Below, in pieces: positions 17,998 to 28,193 of a DNA stretch of 64,000 nucleotides. A program made the position numbers and the translations under genes. Under the pieces are notes generated by a model, which saw only the letters and a list, made by a program, of their open reading frames with translations, did not search any database and was not told where the DNA came from. Each line of letters opens with the position of its first letter. Within the stretch, counting starts at the first letter, position 1. Where the stretch lies: NCBI GenBank assembly GCA_016197405.1, contig JACPVR010000026.1, positions 1 through 64,000 of the forward strand, read 5' to 3'. The stretch is from Mycobacterium sp. Its GTDB lineage: Bacteria; Actinomycetota; Actinomycetes; Mycobacteriales; Mycobacteriaceae.

Positions 17998-19295
17998 GAA
18001 GGCCGGCACCGAATCCTCGATCGCTGCTCGCCGCCGTTTTGACCGTGACGCTCGTTGCCGGGTGTCTGGTCGCAATGAGATTCCATGACAACGTCGGCAA
18101 GGTCGTGGTCGTCGGATATTTCGACAATAGCACCGGATTGTTTCCCGGAGACGATGTGCGCATCAGGGGCGTCAACGTCGGCAAGGTCGAGTCCATCGAA
18201 CCGCAACCGTTGCGCACGAAGATCACCTTCTGGTTCGACCGCAGATACAAGGTGCCCGCCGATGCGACGGCGGTGATCCTTTCGCCGCAGTTGGTCACCG
18301 GCCGGGCGATACAGCTGACCCCGCCGTTCACCGGTGGCCCTGTGATGGCCGACGGGGCCGTCATCGGTCCGGACCGCACCGCGGTACCGGTGGAGTGGGA
18401 CGAGGTGCGCGCGCAATTGGAGCGTCTGACCGACATGCTCCAACCCAGCAAACCGGGGGGAGTGAGCTCGCTGGGGGCGATCATCAACACGGCCGCAGAC
18501 AACCTGAGGGGCCAGGGCACCTCGATCCGAGACACCATCATGAAGCTGTCGACGACGATGTCGACGCTCGACGACCACAGCGACGACGTGTTCGGCACCA
18601 TCAAGAGTTTGTCGCTGCTGGTCTCGGCATTGCGCGACAGCAGCGATCTGCTGGTGCAGCTCAACGGCAATCTGTCCTCGGTGTCCGGGCTGCTCGCCGA
18701 CGACCCCCACGAGGTCGGCCGGGCCGTCGAGGACCTCAACGGCGTCGTCGACGACGTGCGGACCTTCGTCGCCGAGAACCGCGAGCCCATCGGCATCGCC
18801 TCGGACAAGCTGGCCTCGATCAGCAATGCGGTGACCGCCAGTCTCGACGATCTCAAACAAACACTGCATCTGGCCCCCACGGTGATGGCGAACTTCAACA
18901 ACATCTACGAGCCCGCCAACGGTTCGCTGACCGGCGAACTCATGATCAACAACTTCGCCAACCCGCTGTCGTTCGTCTGCGGTGCCATCCAGGCGGCCTC
19001 CCGACTGGGTTCGGAGGAGGCAGCCAAGCTGTGTGTGCAATACCTGGCTCCCATCGTGAAGAACCGGCAGTACAACTTCCTGCCTTTCGGCGAGAACCTC
19101 GTCGTCGGCGCCCAGGCCCGTCCCAACGAGGTGACCTACAGCGAGGACTGGCTCAGGCCCGACTCGGTCCCGCCGGCTCCGGCCGGCACCGCCGAGCCGC
19201 CGTCACCCGCGGAGGCGCCGGGCCCGATTCCGGTATCCACCGATCCGGGCGCCGGACTGTCCGGCCTGATGTCGCCGCAGGGAGGTGGCTCATGA
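17994..19295 (+). CDS. MCE family protein (MceD position)
   Basis: VVVVGYFDNSTGLFPGDDVRIRGVNVGKVESIEPQP..LSPQLVTGRAIQLTP; ATGA overlap. Confidence 0.92.
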   Translation: MRRPAPNPRSLLAAVLTVTLVAGCLVAMRFHDNVGKVVVVGYFDNSTGLFPGDDVRIRGVNVGKVESIEPQPLRTKITFWFDRRYKVPADATAVILSPQLVTGRAIQLTPPFTGGPVMADGAVIGPDRTAVPVEWDEVRAQLERLTDMLQPSKPGGVSSLGAIINTAADNLRGQGTSIRDTIMKLSTTMSTLDDHSDDVFGTIKSLSLLVSALRDSSDLLVQLNGNLSSVSGLLADDPHEVGRAVEDLNGVVDDVRTFVAENREPIGIASDKLASISNAVTASLDDLKQTLHLAPTVMANFNNIYEPANGSLTGELMINNFANPLSFVCGAIQAASRLGSEEAAKLCVQYLAPIVKNRQYNFLPFGENLVVGAQARPNEVTYSEDWLRPDSVPPAPAGTAEPPSPAEAPGPIPVSTDPGAGLSGLMSPQGGGS

Positions 19296-20449
19296 CGATC
19301 ACGCTGATCCGCCGAATCCGTTGCACGCTGGCGGGATTGGTCCTCATCGCAGTGGCGTCGGGCTGCGGCTGGCAGGGCGTCAATTCCCTGCCGCTGCCCG
19401 GCACCGCGGGTAATGGCCCGGGCTCATTCGTCGTCCAGGCGCAGATGGCCGATGTCAACAACATCACCGCCAACTCCCGTGTCCGGGTGGCCGACGTGAC
19501 GGTCGGCCACGTCACCAAGGTCGAACTGCAGGGTGGGCACGCATTGGTGACGATGCGGCTGGACGGCAATGTCGACCTGCCCGCCAACTCCACTGTCAAG
19601 ATCGGCACGACGACGATCTTCGGCTCGTTGCACATCGAGTTGGCGCCGCCGACAAGCGAAGCGCCGCAAGGAAAACTGCGGAACGGGTCGTTGATCGCAC
19701 TGTCCCGCTCGGGTGCCTACCCCAGCCCGGAGCAGACGCTGGCCGCTTTGTCGATGGTGCTCAACGGCGGCGGTCTGGCTCAAGCCGGTGACATCACCGA
19801 GGCGCTGAGCACTGCGTTCCGCGGACGTGAACACGATCTCCGAAATCTGCTCGAACAGCTCGACACCTTTGCCACGAACCTCAATGGTCAGAGCACCGAC
19901 ATCATCGCGGCCACCGACAGCCTCAACGCCCTGGTCGGCACGTTCGCGGCGCAACAACCGGTGCTCGACCGTGCGGTGAAGACCATTCCCGATGCGTTGG
20001 CGGTGCTCGACGGCGAACGGGACAATCTGGTGGAAGCCGCCGACAAGCTGGGCAAGTTCAGCGCCCTGACCACCGACACCATCAACCAGAGCAAGCAGAA
20101 CCTGGTCGCCGAACTGCGCGATGTCGGACCGGTGCTGGAGTCGTTGGCCGATGCCGGCCCCGCGCTGACTCGCTCGCTCGGGTTGTTGCCGACCTATCCG
20201 TTCCCCAACGCGACCATCGACAAGTGGCAGCGCGGCGATTCGGCCAACCTGACGGCCGTCATCGACCTGACGTTGAGCCGCATCGATGCCGGCCTGTTCA
20301 CCGGCACCCGGTGGGAATGCGACCTGACGAATCTGGAGCTGCAGTGGGGGCGCACGATCGGCCAATTCCCCAGCCCCTGCATGGCCGGTGGACCGAACAA
20401 CGGGGGTAATCCGCTGACCGCCCCGTATCGCTTCGACCAAGGGCGCTGA
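19292..20449 (+). CDS. MCE family lipoprotein (MceE position)
   Basis: Signal peptide with lipobox VASGC; FVVQAQMADVNNITANSRVRVADVTVGHVTKVEL; ATGA overlap with MceD. Confidence 0.92.
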   Translation: MTITLIRRIRCTLAGLVLIAVASGCGWQGVNSLPLPGTAGNGPGSFVVQAQMADVNNITANSRVRVADVTVGHVTKVELQGGHALVTMRLDGNVDLPANSTVKIGTTTIFGSLHIELAPPTSEAPQGKLRNGSLIALSRSGAYPSPEQTLAALSMVLNGGGLAQAGDITEALSTAFRGREHDLRNLLEQLDTFATNLNGQSTDIIAATDSLNALVGTFAAQQPVLDRAVKTIPDALAVLDGERDNLVEAADKLGKFSALTTDTINQSKQNLVAELRDVGPVLESLADAGPALTRSLGLLPTYPFPNATIDKWQRGDSANLTAVIDLTLSRIDAGLFTGTRWECDLTNLELQWGRTIGQFPSPCMAGGPNNGGNPLTAPYRFDQGR

Positions 20450-20451
20450 AC

Positions 20452-21906
20452 ATGCATTTGAATCGGCAGGCCCGCATTCAGCTGGCGATCTTCACGGTGC
20501 TGGCCATGGTGGCGTTGACGTTGATGACGGTGAACTACATGAAGTTGCCCGCCAAGCTTTTCGGGGTGGGGCATTACACCGTGACGATGGAGCTGCCCCG
20601 CACCGGTGGGCTCTACGTCAGCGGCAACGTCACCTACCGGGGCAGCACCGTCGGACGGGTGGAATCGGTTCACCTGACCGACAACGGGGTGGCGGCCGAA
20701 CTGTCGCTGCGGTCCGGCATCGACATCCCGCGAGACCTCAAGGCCGCCGTGCACAGCCAGTCGGCGATCGGCGAACAGTACGTCGACCTGCGGCCGACCG
20801 ACGCCACGGCACCGCCACTGCGCCAAGGCGATGTGATCGCACTGCAGGACACCTCGGTGCCGACCGACATCAATCGCGTACTCGATGCCGTCAAGACCGG
20901 CCTGGAGGCGGTGCCGCGCGACAACCTCAAGACCGTCATCGACGAGTCCTACACTGCCGTAGGCGGTTTGGGTCCACAGCTGTCCGCAATAGTCAAGGGC
21001 ACCGTCTATCTGTCGACCGAGGCTCGCAAGAATCTGGACCCGATTCTCACCCTCATCGACGATGCCGGACCGGTTCTCGATTCGCAGAACGACTCCGCCG
21101 AGGCCATCGCGAGCTGGGCGTCGCACCTGGCCACCGTCACCGGCGAACTGCAGACACACGACGCCGCCGTCGCCGGAGTCGTCGACAAGGGCGGGCCTGC
21201 CCTGGACGAGGCACGCCTGCTCGTCGACCGTCTGCAGCCCACCATCCCCGTTCTGATGGCCAATCTGGTCGGCGTCGGCCAGGTCGGGCTGACCTACCGA
21301 AGCGACCTCGAACAAATCCTGGTCATGCTGCCCCAGCTCGTCGCCATCGAGCAGGGGGCGTTGATCGCCAATGTCAACACCGATCAGGCATACAAAGGTG
21401 CCTACCTGAGCTTCAATCTGAATCTCAACATGCCGCCACCGTGCACCACCGGATACCTGCCGGCGCAGCAGACGCGCAGCGCCGCACTGCAGGACTACCC
21501 GGACCGGGCGCCCGGCGAGTATTACTGCCGGATACCGCAGGACTCCGAGTTCAACGTGCGTGGTGCGCGCAATACTCCATGCGAGACGCGTCCGGGCAAG
21601 CGCGCGGCCACGGTGCAGTTATGTGAGAGCGACGAGCCGTACGTGCCACTCAACGACGGGTTCAACTGGAAAGGCGATCCCAACGCGACGACCACCGGAC
21701 AAGCGGTACCCCAGCCCCCGCCCGGCCCGATCGGGGCGGATCTACCCGATCGCGCGGCCGTACCACCGCTGGCCGCCGCCTACTACGACCCGGCAACGGG
21801 CAGCTACACCGGGCCGGACGGGCGCCGGTATACCCAGTCTGATCTCGCCGGGACCGCGCTGAAAGACAAGAGCTGGCAGGCGATGTTGCTGCCGCCGGGA
21901 CACTGA
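20452..21906 (+). CDS. MCE family protein (MceF position)
   Basis: HYTVTMELPRTGGLYVSGNVTYRGSTVGRVESVHL..AIGEQYVDLRP; last gene of operon. Confidence 0.92.
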   Translation: MHLNRQARIQLAIFTVLAMVALTLMTVNYMKLPAKLFGVGHYTVTMELPRTGGLYVSGNVTYRGSTVGRVESVHLTDNGVAAELSLRSGIDIPRDLKAAVHSQSAIGEQYVDLRPTDATAPPLRQGDVIALQDTSVPTDINRVLDAVKTGLEAVPRDNLKTVIDESYTAVGGLGPQLSAIVKGTVYLSTEARKNLDPILTLIDDAGPVLDSQNDSAEAIASWASHLATVTGELQTHDAAVAGVVDKGGPALDEARLLVDRLQPTIPVLMANLVGVGQVGLTYRSDLEQILVMLPQLVAIEQGALIANVNTDQAYKGAYLSFNLNLNMPPPCTTGYLPAQQTRSAALQDYPDRAPGEYYCRIPQDSEFNVRGARNTPCETRPGKRAATVQLCESDEPYVPLNDGFNWKGDPNATTTGQAVPQPPPGPIGADLPDRAAVPPLAAAYYDPATGSYTGPDGRRYTQSDLAGTALKDKSWQAMLLPPGH

Positions 21907-21912
21907 CGGGCC

Positions 21913-22590
21913 TCACTGGCCGCGGGTATCGAGCACTCGTTGCGCGACGTCGCTCAACTTGGTGTTGCTCGACTGCGACAGCTCACGTAGCAGCGCGAAC
22001 GCCTGGACCGCGTCGATGTTGAAGCGTTCCATGATCACACCCTTGGCCTGACCGATGACGTCACGGCTCAGCAATGCCGATTGCAGCTGCTCGCCGCGTC
22101 GGCTCGCGATGATCGCCGCCGCGGCTTGCGCGGCCAGCACCGAACCGATCGCCTCGGATTCGCTGTCGAAAACACCGGGCTCGAAGGCGAACAGGTTCAG
22201 GGCACCCGCTGTTCTGTCGGCGGTGTAGAGCTTGAAAGAAAGCCCTCCACGCACGCCGAGCGCCAGCGCGTCGCGGGTGTAGTGCGGCCACCGTGTCTCG
22301 GTCTCGAAGTCGTCGGACCGCACGACCAGCTCGTCGACCGCTGCTTGCAGACAGGGGCCTTCCTTGTGCTTCATCTGTAGTTCGTCGAGCTCATGGGGTA
22401 ACCCGGAGGTGCCGGCCAGTGAGTCGAAGGTGCCGCCTTTGCCGATGAGAAGCACACCGGCGGCATCAGCGCCGGGGATCAGTTCGATTGCCGCCTCGGT
22501 GACCTCCGACAACACCTGTTCGACGCCGATCGGTCCGGCCATCGAACGTGCCAGCTCGGCCATTTTCACCGCCAGATCATGGTTGGGCAT
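21913..22590 (-). CDS. GAF and ANTAR domain-containing protein
   Basis: GAF region (GADAAGVLLIGKGGTFDSLAGTS) and C-terminal ANTAR (SRDVIGQAKGVIMERFNIDAVQAFALLRELSQSSNTKLSDVAQRVLD). Confidence 0.88.
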   Translation of the reverse strand: MPNHDLAVKMAELARSMAGPIGVEQVLSEVTEAAIELIPGADAAGVLLIGKGGTFDSLAGTSGLPHELDELQMKHKEGPCLQAAVDELVVRSDDFETETRWPHYTRDALALGVRGGLSFKLYTADRTAGALNLFAFEPGVFDSESEAIGSVLAAQAAAAIIASRRGEQLQSALLSRDVIGQAKGVIMERFNIDAVQAFALLRELSQSSNTKLSDVAQRVLDTRGQ

Positions 22591-22690
22591 GTGTGAGGGT
22601 GCCCATTCGGCGGGCACTCGACCCACCGTGGCGATGCGATCGCCCGAAGCTGACCGTTCGGGGCGCCGCTACCAGGTACTTTGTTGGGGC

Positions 22691-24316
22691 ATGTCCCCTC
22701 CATCGACCCCACCTGCCGGCGCGGCTCTGCCACGTTCGTCGGGTCCGGGTGTCGCCGGTGAGGGCTGGTACCGCAGGTTGGTGGAACAGAGCCCCGACGG
22801 CATCTGCGTGTACTCCGAGCGCGCCGTGGTCTTCGTGAACACCGCGGGCGTCCGAATGATGGGAGCCGATTCCAGCGCCGACATCATCGGCCGCCCCGTC
22901 ACCGACTTCGTCACGGCAGAGTCGATCTCCTCGATGCTGCCCCATCTGCTCGAACTCAGGAATCCCGGCGACGCCACACCACACCTGGCGGCCGAAATGA
23001 TCCGCGCAGACGGCAGCTTGCTCGCTGTCGAGGTGATGGCGGTGAAGCTGAGCTGGGAGGGTGGTGACGCGCTGCAGGTCATCACCCGCGACGTGAGCGC
23101 ACGCGCCGAGGCCGAAGCCGCCCTGCGATATCAGGCCGCCCTGGTCAATCACGTCACCGACGCGATCATCGGGATCACCGCCGATGGGGTGGTGACCAGC
23201 TGGAACCCCGCCGCAGAGGTCATCTACGGACGAGCCGCGGTCGACGCCGTCGGGATGCCCGTCGCCATCGCCGTCGGTGCGGATCTGCGCCCGCCCGCGA
23301 TCATCGCCACGGGCGGGATCGTGCAGGCTCAGCACCGGTCCGCCGACGGGCACTCGCTCGACGTCCGCGTGTCCGTCGCGGCGATGGACGACGGTTATGT
23401 CCTGGTTTGCAGCGATCTGACGGCCCTGCGACGTGCCGAGCAACACTTCGAGGCGGTCGTCACATCGATGATCGAAGGTCTGATCGTCACCGACAAGGAC
23501 GGACGTATCAAGTCCACCAACCCCGCCGTATCGCGGATCCTGGGCCTGGTCGAAGGCACCGATCTGATCGGTCTCGACTTCTTCGAGGTCACCGACGGAC
23601 ATCCGTTCTACGACGAGGACGGGGTGAACATCCCACCGCAAGACCGGCCGGCGCGGCTGGTGCTTCGCACCGGTTCGTCATTCGACAACTTCGTATTCGG
23701 CTGGGACAGCGCGGACGGACGAGGCTGGCTGATGTCCAGTTGCCGGCTGCTAAATCCCGGAAGACCCGGGCATTCGGACATGTTGATCACCTTCATCGAC
23801 ATCACCGCGCAGCGCGCCGACGCCCTGGAGATGAAGTTCCTGGCCACCCATGACGGCCTGACGTCGCTACCCAATCGCGCTGCCGTGCTGAGACGAATCG
23901 ACGACGCGTTGCAGAACACCACGACCGGCGTCCGGTTGCACGCCGTGCTGTTCATCGATGTCGACCACCTCAAGATCACCAACGACACTCACGGTCACCA
24001 GGCGGGCGATGACGTACTGCGCATCACCGCCGAACGGCTGCGGCGCACCGTCGAGACCGACGATGTCGTCGGACGCTGGGGCGGCGACGAATTCGTGATC
24101 CTCATCTGCCGCAACATCTCCGCTGCAGATGTCGACGAGTTGGTCGCTCGACTGCACTCGGCGCTCGCCGCCCCGGCGGTCATCGCGACCACGTCGGTGC
24201 CGATCGGTGCGAGCATCGGCGTCGTCGAGGTCGGTCCGTCGGATCGGCGGACGGCTGATGAGATCCTGCGCGACGCGGATCGCGCCATGTACGAGGCCAA
24301 ACGCGCGCGCCGCTGA
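22691..24316 (+). CDS. Multi-PAS diguanylate cyclase (GGDEF)
   Basis: Three PAS-like repeats; HDGLTSLPNRAAVLRRI, DVDHLKITNDTHGHQAGDDVL, GRWGGDEFVIL. Confidence 0.93.
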   Translation: MSPPSTPPAGAALPRSSGPGVAGEGWYRRLVEQSPDGICVYSERAVVFVNTAGVRMMGADSSADIIGRPVTDFVTAESISSMLPHLLELRNPGDATPHLAAEMIRADGSLLAVEVMAVKLSWEGGDALQVITRDVSARAEAEAALRYQAALVNHVTDAIIGITADGVVTSWNPAAEVIYGRAAVDAVGMPVAIAVGADLRPPAIIATGGIVQAQHRSADGHSLDVRVSVAAMDDGYVLVCSDLTALRRAEQHFEAVVTSMIEGLIVTDKDGRIKSTNPAVSRILGLVEGTDLIGLDFFEVTDGHPFYDEDGVNIPPQDRPARLVLRTGSSFDNFVFGWDSADGRGWLMSSCRLLNPGRPGHSDMLITFIDITAQRADALEMKFLATHDGLTSLPNRAAVLRRIDDALQNTTTGVRLHAVLFIDVDHLKITNDTHGHQAGDDVLRITAERLRRTVETDDVVGRWGGDEFVILICRNISAADVDELVARLHSALAAPAVIATTSVPIGASIGVVEVGPSDRRTADEILRDADRAMYEAKRARR

Positions 24317-24402
24317 GGCTTGCGGTGCCCAGCAGGCATCGCGAGTAACCTCGCGGTATTCCCCTCACCGATAGCCGCGACACCGCCCCCATCCGAATAG
24401 CC

Positions 24403-25404
24403 GTGCTGGCACCGATCGCATGGCGTACCCCGCCTCGTCACTACGGTCCGTGGGAACAGTTCGCCTCACTGCTCACCGAAGGGCTGGTCGGGGCCGGCCA
24501 CGACGTCACATTGTTCGCCACTGCCGATTCGGTCACCTCGGCCCGGTTGCGGGCGACGGCACCACGGGGCTGGTCGGAAGACGCCGAGATCGACGCGAAG
24601 GTCGCCGAGTGTCTGCACATCGCCTCGGTATTCGAAAGCGCCGACGAATTCGACATCATTCACAACGGATTCGATTTTCTGCCACTGACATACAGCGCCT
24701 TGGTCGATACGCCGGTGGTCACCACCATCCACGGGTTCTCTTCGGAGCGCATCGTCCCGGTCTACCAGCGCTACGACGGTGACACGGCGTACGTGTCTAT
24801 CAGCGACGCCGACCGGCACCCCGCTCTGCACTACGCGGCCACCATCCATCACGGTATCGACTGCACGGCATTCGCCGTACATCCGAATCCCGGCGCGCAC
24901 CTGCTGTTCTTCGGCCGGATACATCCCGACAAGGGCACCGCGCACGCCATCGAGGTCGCCCGCCGGTGCGGGCGGCGCCTCGACATCGCCGGAATCATCC
25001 AGGACGAGAACTATTTTCGTGACTCCGTCGCACCGCATATCGACGGGCAGCAGGTGCGCTATCTCGGCCCCGTGGACGCCTCGGCGCGAGCCGAGGTGTT
25101 GGGAGGCGCACACGCCCTGTTGCACCTCATCGATTTCGACGAGCCGTTCGGCTACAGCGTCGCCGAGGCGATGGCCTGCGGTACACCCGTGATCGCCTAT
25201 GCCAGAGGCTCGATGGCAGAGCTGATCACACCCGGTGTCAGTGGCTACCTGGTCGGCGATATCGACTCGGCGGTCACCGCCGTGGCCGCGGCCGGCGAGC
25301 TCGACCGAGAGGTGATCGCCGAGCTCGCCGCCGAGAAGTTCGCCGTCGCACGAATGATCGACAGCTATGTGGACATCTACCGTGACCTGATGGCTCGGGT
25401 ATGA
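24403..25404 (+). CDS. Glycosyltransferase family 4 (GT4)
   Basis: LLFFGRIHPDKGTAHAIEVARRCGRRLDIAG..DEPFGYSVAEAMACGTPVIAYARGSMAELI; true start may be a few codons upstream (IRIAVLAPIAWR). Confidence 0.88.
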   Translation: MLAPIAWRTPPRHYGPWEQFASLLTEGLVGAGHDVTLFATADSVTSARLRATAPRGWSEDAEIDAKVAECLHIASVFESADEFDIIHNGFDFLPLTYSALVDTPVVTTIHGFSSERIVPVYQRYDGDTAYVSISDADRHPALHYAATIHHGIDCTAFAVHPNPGAHLLFFGRIHPDKGTAHAIEVARRCGRRLDIAGIIQDENYFRDSVAPHIDGQQVRYLGPVDASARAEVLGGAHALLHLIDFDEPFGYSVAEAMACGTPVIAYARGSMAELITPGVSGYLVGDIDSAVTAVAAAGELDREVIAELAAEKFAVARMIDSYVDIYRDLMARV

Positions 25405-25410
25405 CAGCCG

Positions 25411-25857
25411 CTATTCGAACGCCTCGGGGCCCTGCCGCTCGGCGATCATCGCCAGCCGCCACAGACATTCGCGATTGCGGGGCGCCACCCCGGTCAGCTG
25501 CACGGCATCCGGTACCCACCGCAGCGGTGCCGAAACCGCCACCTCGGTCATCTGGACCCGGCAACCATCGGCAGTATCGGCCAATTCCAAGGTGATTCGC
25601 GCTTCGGCTGCCGGTCGGATCTTGGCCAGCAACACCAGTCGCTCCTCGGGTACGCAGCTCTGGACGACGGTCTCGTCGTCGATCACCGTGGGCCAGACAC
25701 CGATGGAGTGCAGGATGCGCGAACCGGTGGCGGGCCACGCCGCACTGACCGCGCGTATGCGGCTGTTCCCGACGACCCAACCGGAGTACGTCCAGCCGTC
25801 GGCCAGCACCGCCCATACCCGTTGACGGGTCGCTGCGATGTCACGCGTGACCGTCAT
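25411..25857 (-). CDS. SRPBCC family protein
   Basis: MTVTRDIAATRQRVWAVLADGWTYSGWVVGNSRIRAVSAAWPATGSRILHSIGVWP. Confidence 0.85.
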   Translation of the reverse strand: MTVTRDIAATRQRVWAVLADGWTYSGWVVGNSRIRAVSAAWPATGSRILHSIGVWPTVIDDETVVQSCVPEERLVLLAKIRPAAEARITLELADTADGCRVQMTEVAVSAPLRWVPDAVQLTGVAPRNRECLWRLAMIAERQGPEAFE

Positions 25858-25858
25858 G

Positions 25859-27970
25859 TCAGCTTGCCGGCGGGACTGCCGAGGCCATCACCTTGGGCGC
25901 ACGTTCCCATGCCCGGTGCAGCCCCAGCGCGGTCGCCAGGGTGGCCGTGAAGGTCTTGTCGACTTCGTCTGCCAGCGCGATTCCCGGTCCCTTGACCGGG
26001 ATCTTGGCGGCCTTGAGAACCGATACCCCGTTACCCCAGGCGGCCAGCGCCTTGCAGTGCCGGAATGCCTCTTGCAGAAGCACGACGAGTTTGATATCGG
26101 CGGTGGGTGCGGTGCCCGACGCGACGACGAGAGCGTCGAACTCGATCGAACGCGCCGTCGCCAACGTGCGGTCCACGGTGACCTGCCGGCGGCCGGCCTT
26201 CAGCACCCCGCCGACCGGTGCCACGACCAGGGCGGTGACACCCAGTGCCGCAGTGGCTTTCACCAGTCTCGCGATGCCGGCGAGATCGGAGCCGGCATCC
26301 GCGATGATGCCGATCTTGCGTCCGTCGATACGTCCGGGCTCGGCAAGCAGTTGCACCAGGGCCGGAGATACGACGATGTCGGTGGCCGGACTGCCCTTCG
26401 GTGCCGGCAGACCCAGTCCCGCCGCGACCAGCGCGCACAGCTCGGTGTCGACGTTGGCCAGCACCGCCAGCTCGCGTTCCTTGATCGCCTGCTCGTAGAC
26501 CTTGCCGAGTTCGAAGGTGAAAGCCTCGGCGACATGGGCCTGCTCGATCGGACTCAGGCTGCGATAGAACATCGTCGCCTGCGAGAAATGATCATCGAAC
26601 GATGCCGGCTGGGCCCGGACCGCGGTGCCGTCGATGACGCGGGTGGTCTGCACGTAGCCGCCGTGCTTGTCGTCGGCCGGCGCGGGTTCGTTTCCGTCGA
26701 TGCTGTTCGGATGGTAAGGCGCCACACCGGTGTGGATCGCGGTCTGATGCATCCCGTCGCGCAACATGTCATTGACCGGGCAGTGCGGCCTGTTGATCGG
26801 AAGCTGGGTGAAGTTCGGTCCGCCCAGCCGGGTGAGCTGGGTGTCGAGGTAGGAGAACAACCGCGCCTGCATCAGCGGGTCGTTGGTGACCTCGATTCCC
26901 GGTACCAGATTGCCGGTGTGGAAGGCCACCTGCTCGGTCTCGGCGAAATAGTTGGTGGGATTGCGGTTCAGCGTCATCTTGCCGACCAGCTGTACCGGGC
27001 ACAGCTCCTCGGGCACCAGCTTGGTGGGGTCGAGCAGATCGATCCCCTCGAAGCTGTCGGTGCCGTCGTCGGGCATCACCTGAAGGCCGAGTTCGTATTC
27101 CAAGAAGGCGCCGGCTTCGATACCGTCGGCCATATCGCGTCGGTGAAAGTCGGGGTCACAGCCCGCGGCGATCTGCGCTTCCTCCCACACCAGCGAATGC
27201 ACCCCGGCGACCGGCTTCCAGTGGAACTTCACCAGGCTCGACTTGCCGGACGCGTTGACCAGCCGGAAGGTGTGGACGCCGAAGCCCTCCATGGTCCGGT
27301 AGGACCGCGGGATGCCACGGTCGCTCATATTCCAGAACACGTGGTGGGTGGCTTCGGTGTGCAGCGAGACGAAGTCCCAGAAGGTGTCGTGTGCGGACTG
27401 GGCTTGCGGGATCTCGCGGTCCGGATGCGGTTTGGCCGCGTGAATGATGTCCGGGAACTTGATGCCGTCCTGGATGAAGAACACCGGCATGTTGTTGCCG
27501 ACCAGATCGAAGGTGCCTTCCGCGGTGTAGAACTTCACCGCGAAACCGCGGGTGTCGCGGACGGTGTCGGCCGATCCGCGCGAACCCAGAACGGTCGAGA
27601 ATCGGGTGAAGACTTCGGTTTTCGTGCCCTTCTTGCCCAGGAATCCGGCCTTGGTGACCGAGCCGGCCGTGCCGTAGGACTCGAACACCCCATGTGCGGC
27701 CGCGCCGCGGGCATGCACGACGCGTTCCGGGATGCGCTCGTGATCGAAGTGGGTGATCTTCTCGCGCAGGTGAAAATCCTCCAGCAGCGTCGGACCACGG
27801 GACCCGGCCTTGAGGGAATGGTCGGTATCCGGCAACCGCAAGCCCTGCGCGGTCGTGAGGTATTCGCCTGCTTGGGCGCGCGGCTCCGAGTCCGGGGTCT
27901 GGCCGTTGCCGGCTCCGGTGGGCCCGGCGATCGCGGGGGCTGCTTGATCGCGTTTGCGTGCGGGGGGCAT
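25859..27970 (-). CDS. katE: Large-subunit catalase (HPII/KatE type) with C-terminal flavodoxin-like domain
   Basis: [71 protein letters not shown]-terminal [15 protein letters not shown]. Confidence 0.96.
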   Translation of the reverse strand: MPPARKRDQAAPAIAGPTGAGNGQTPDSEPRAQAGEYLTTAQGLRLPDTDHSLKAGSRGPTLLEDFHLREKITHFDHERIPERVVHARGAAAHGVFESYGTAGSVTKAGFLGKKGTKTEVFTRFSTVLGSRGSADTVRDTRGFAVKFYTAEGTFDLVGNNMPVFFIQDGIKFPDIIHAAKPHPDREIPQAQSAHDTFWDFVSLHTEATHHVFWNMSDRGIPRSYRTMEGFGVHTFRLVNASGKSSLVKFHWKPVAGVHSLVWEEAQIAAGCDPDFHRRDMADGIEAGAFLEYELGLQVMPDDGTDSFEGIDLLDPTKLVPEELCPVQLVGKMTLNRNPTNYFAETEQVAFHTGNLVPGIEVTNDPLMQARLFSYLDTQLTRLGGPNFTQLPINRPHCPVNDMLRDGMHQTAIHTGVAPYHPNSIDGNEPAPADDKHGGYVQTTRVIDGTAVRAQPASFDDHFSQATMFYRSLSPIEQAHVAEAFTFELGKVYEQAIKERELAVLANVDTELCALVAAGLGLPAPKGSPATDIVVSPALVQLLAEPGRIDGRKIGIIADAGSDLAGIARLVKATAALGVTALVVAPVGGVLKAGRRQVTVDRTLATARSIEFDALVVASGTAPTADIKLVVLLQEAFRHCKALAAWGNGVSVLKAAKIPVKGPGIALADEVDKTFTATLATALGLHRAWERAPKVMASAVPPAS

Positions 27971-28057
27971 GAGGTCTCCTGAAGACGTGTTCACTGGCGT
28001 GACCGGTAACTACACGGCCGCCTGTTTCGCCGCACTTCACCGCCTGACCCGAGGCGG

Positions 28058-28082
28058 ATACCCCGTTTGCGAAATCGCAAGC
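28058..28082 (-). promoter_or_regulatory. SigF-like promoter GCTT-N15-GGGTAT upstream of katE
   Basis: Minus-strand GCTT-GCGATTTCGCAAACG-GGGTAT. Confidence 0.5.
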
Positions 28083-28100
28083 AGCCGAAATGCGTGGGCC

Positions 28101-28126
28101 GGTTTGCAGTCCGTCCGTGCGGGATA
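28101..28126 (+). promoter_or_regulatory. SigF-like promoter GGTTT-N15-GGGATA upstream of GT2 gene
   Basis: GGTTT-GCAGTCCGTCCGTGC-GGGATA, divergent from the katE box. Confidence 0.45.
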
Positions 28127-28193
28127 TACCCACAGTCAATACCGCTCCAGCCACGGGCGCCATCCGCGAAACACCCAGTCCGGCGAGGAGCCC

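Noticed and set aside
22577-23641. 354-aa minus-strand ORF opposite the GGDEF gene
   Set aside because: Antisense artefact; the plus strand has PAS and GGDEF motifs
25838-27982. 714-aa plus-strand ORF opposite katE
   Set aside because: Antisense shadow ORF of high-GC coding DNA; the minus strand encodes an unmistakable catalase
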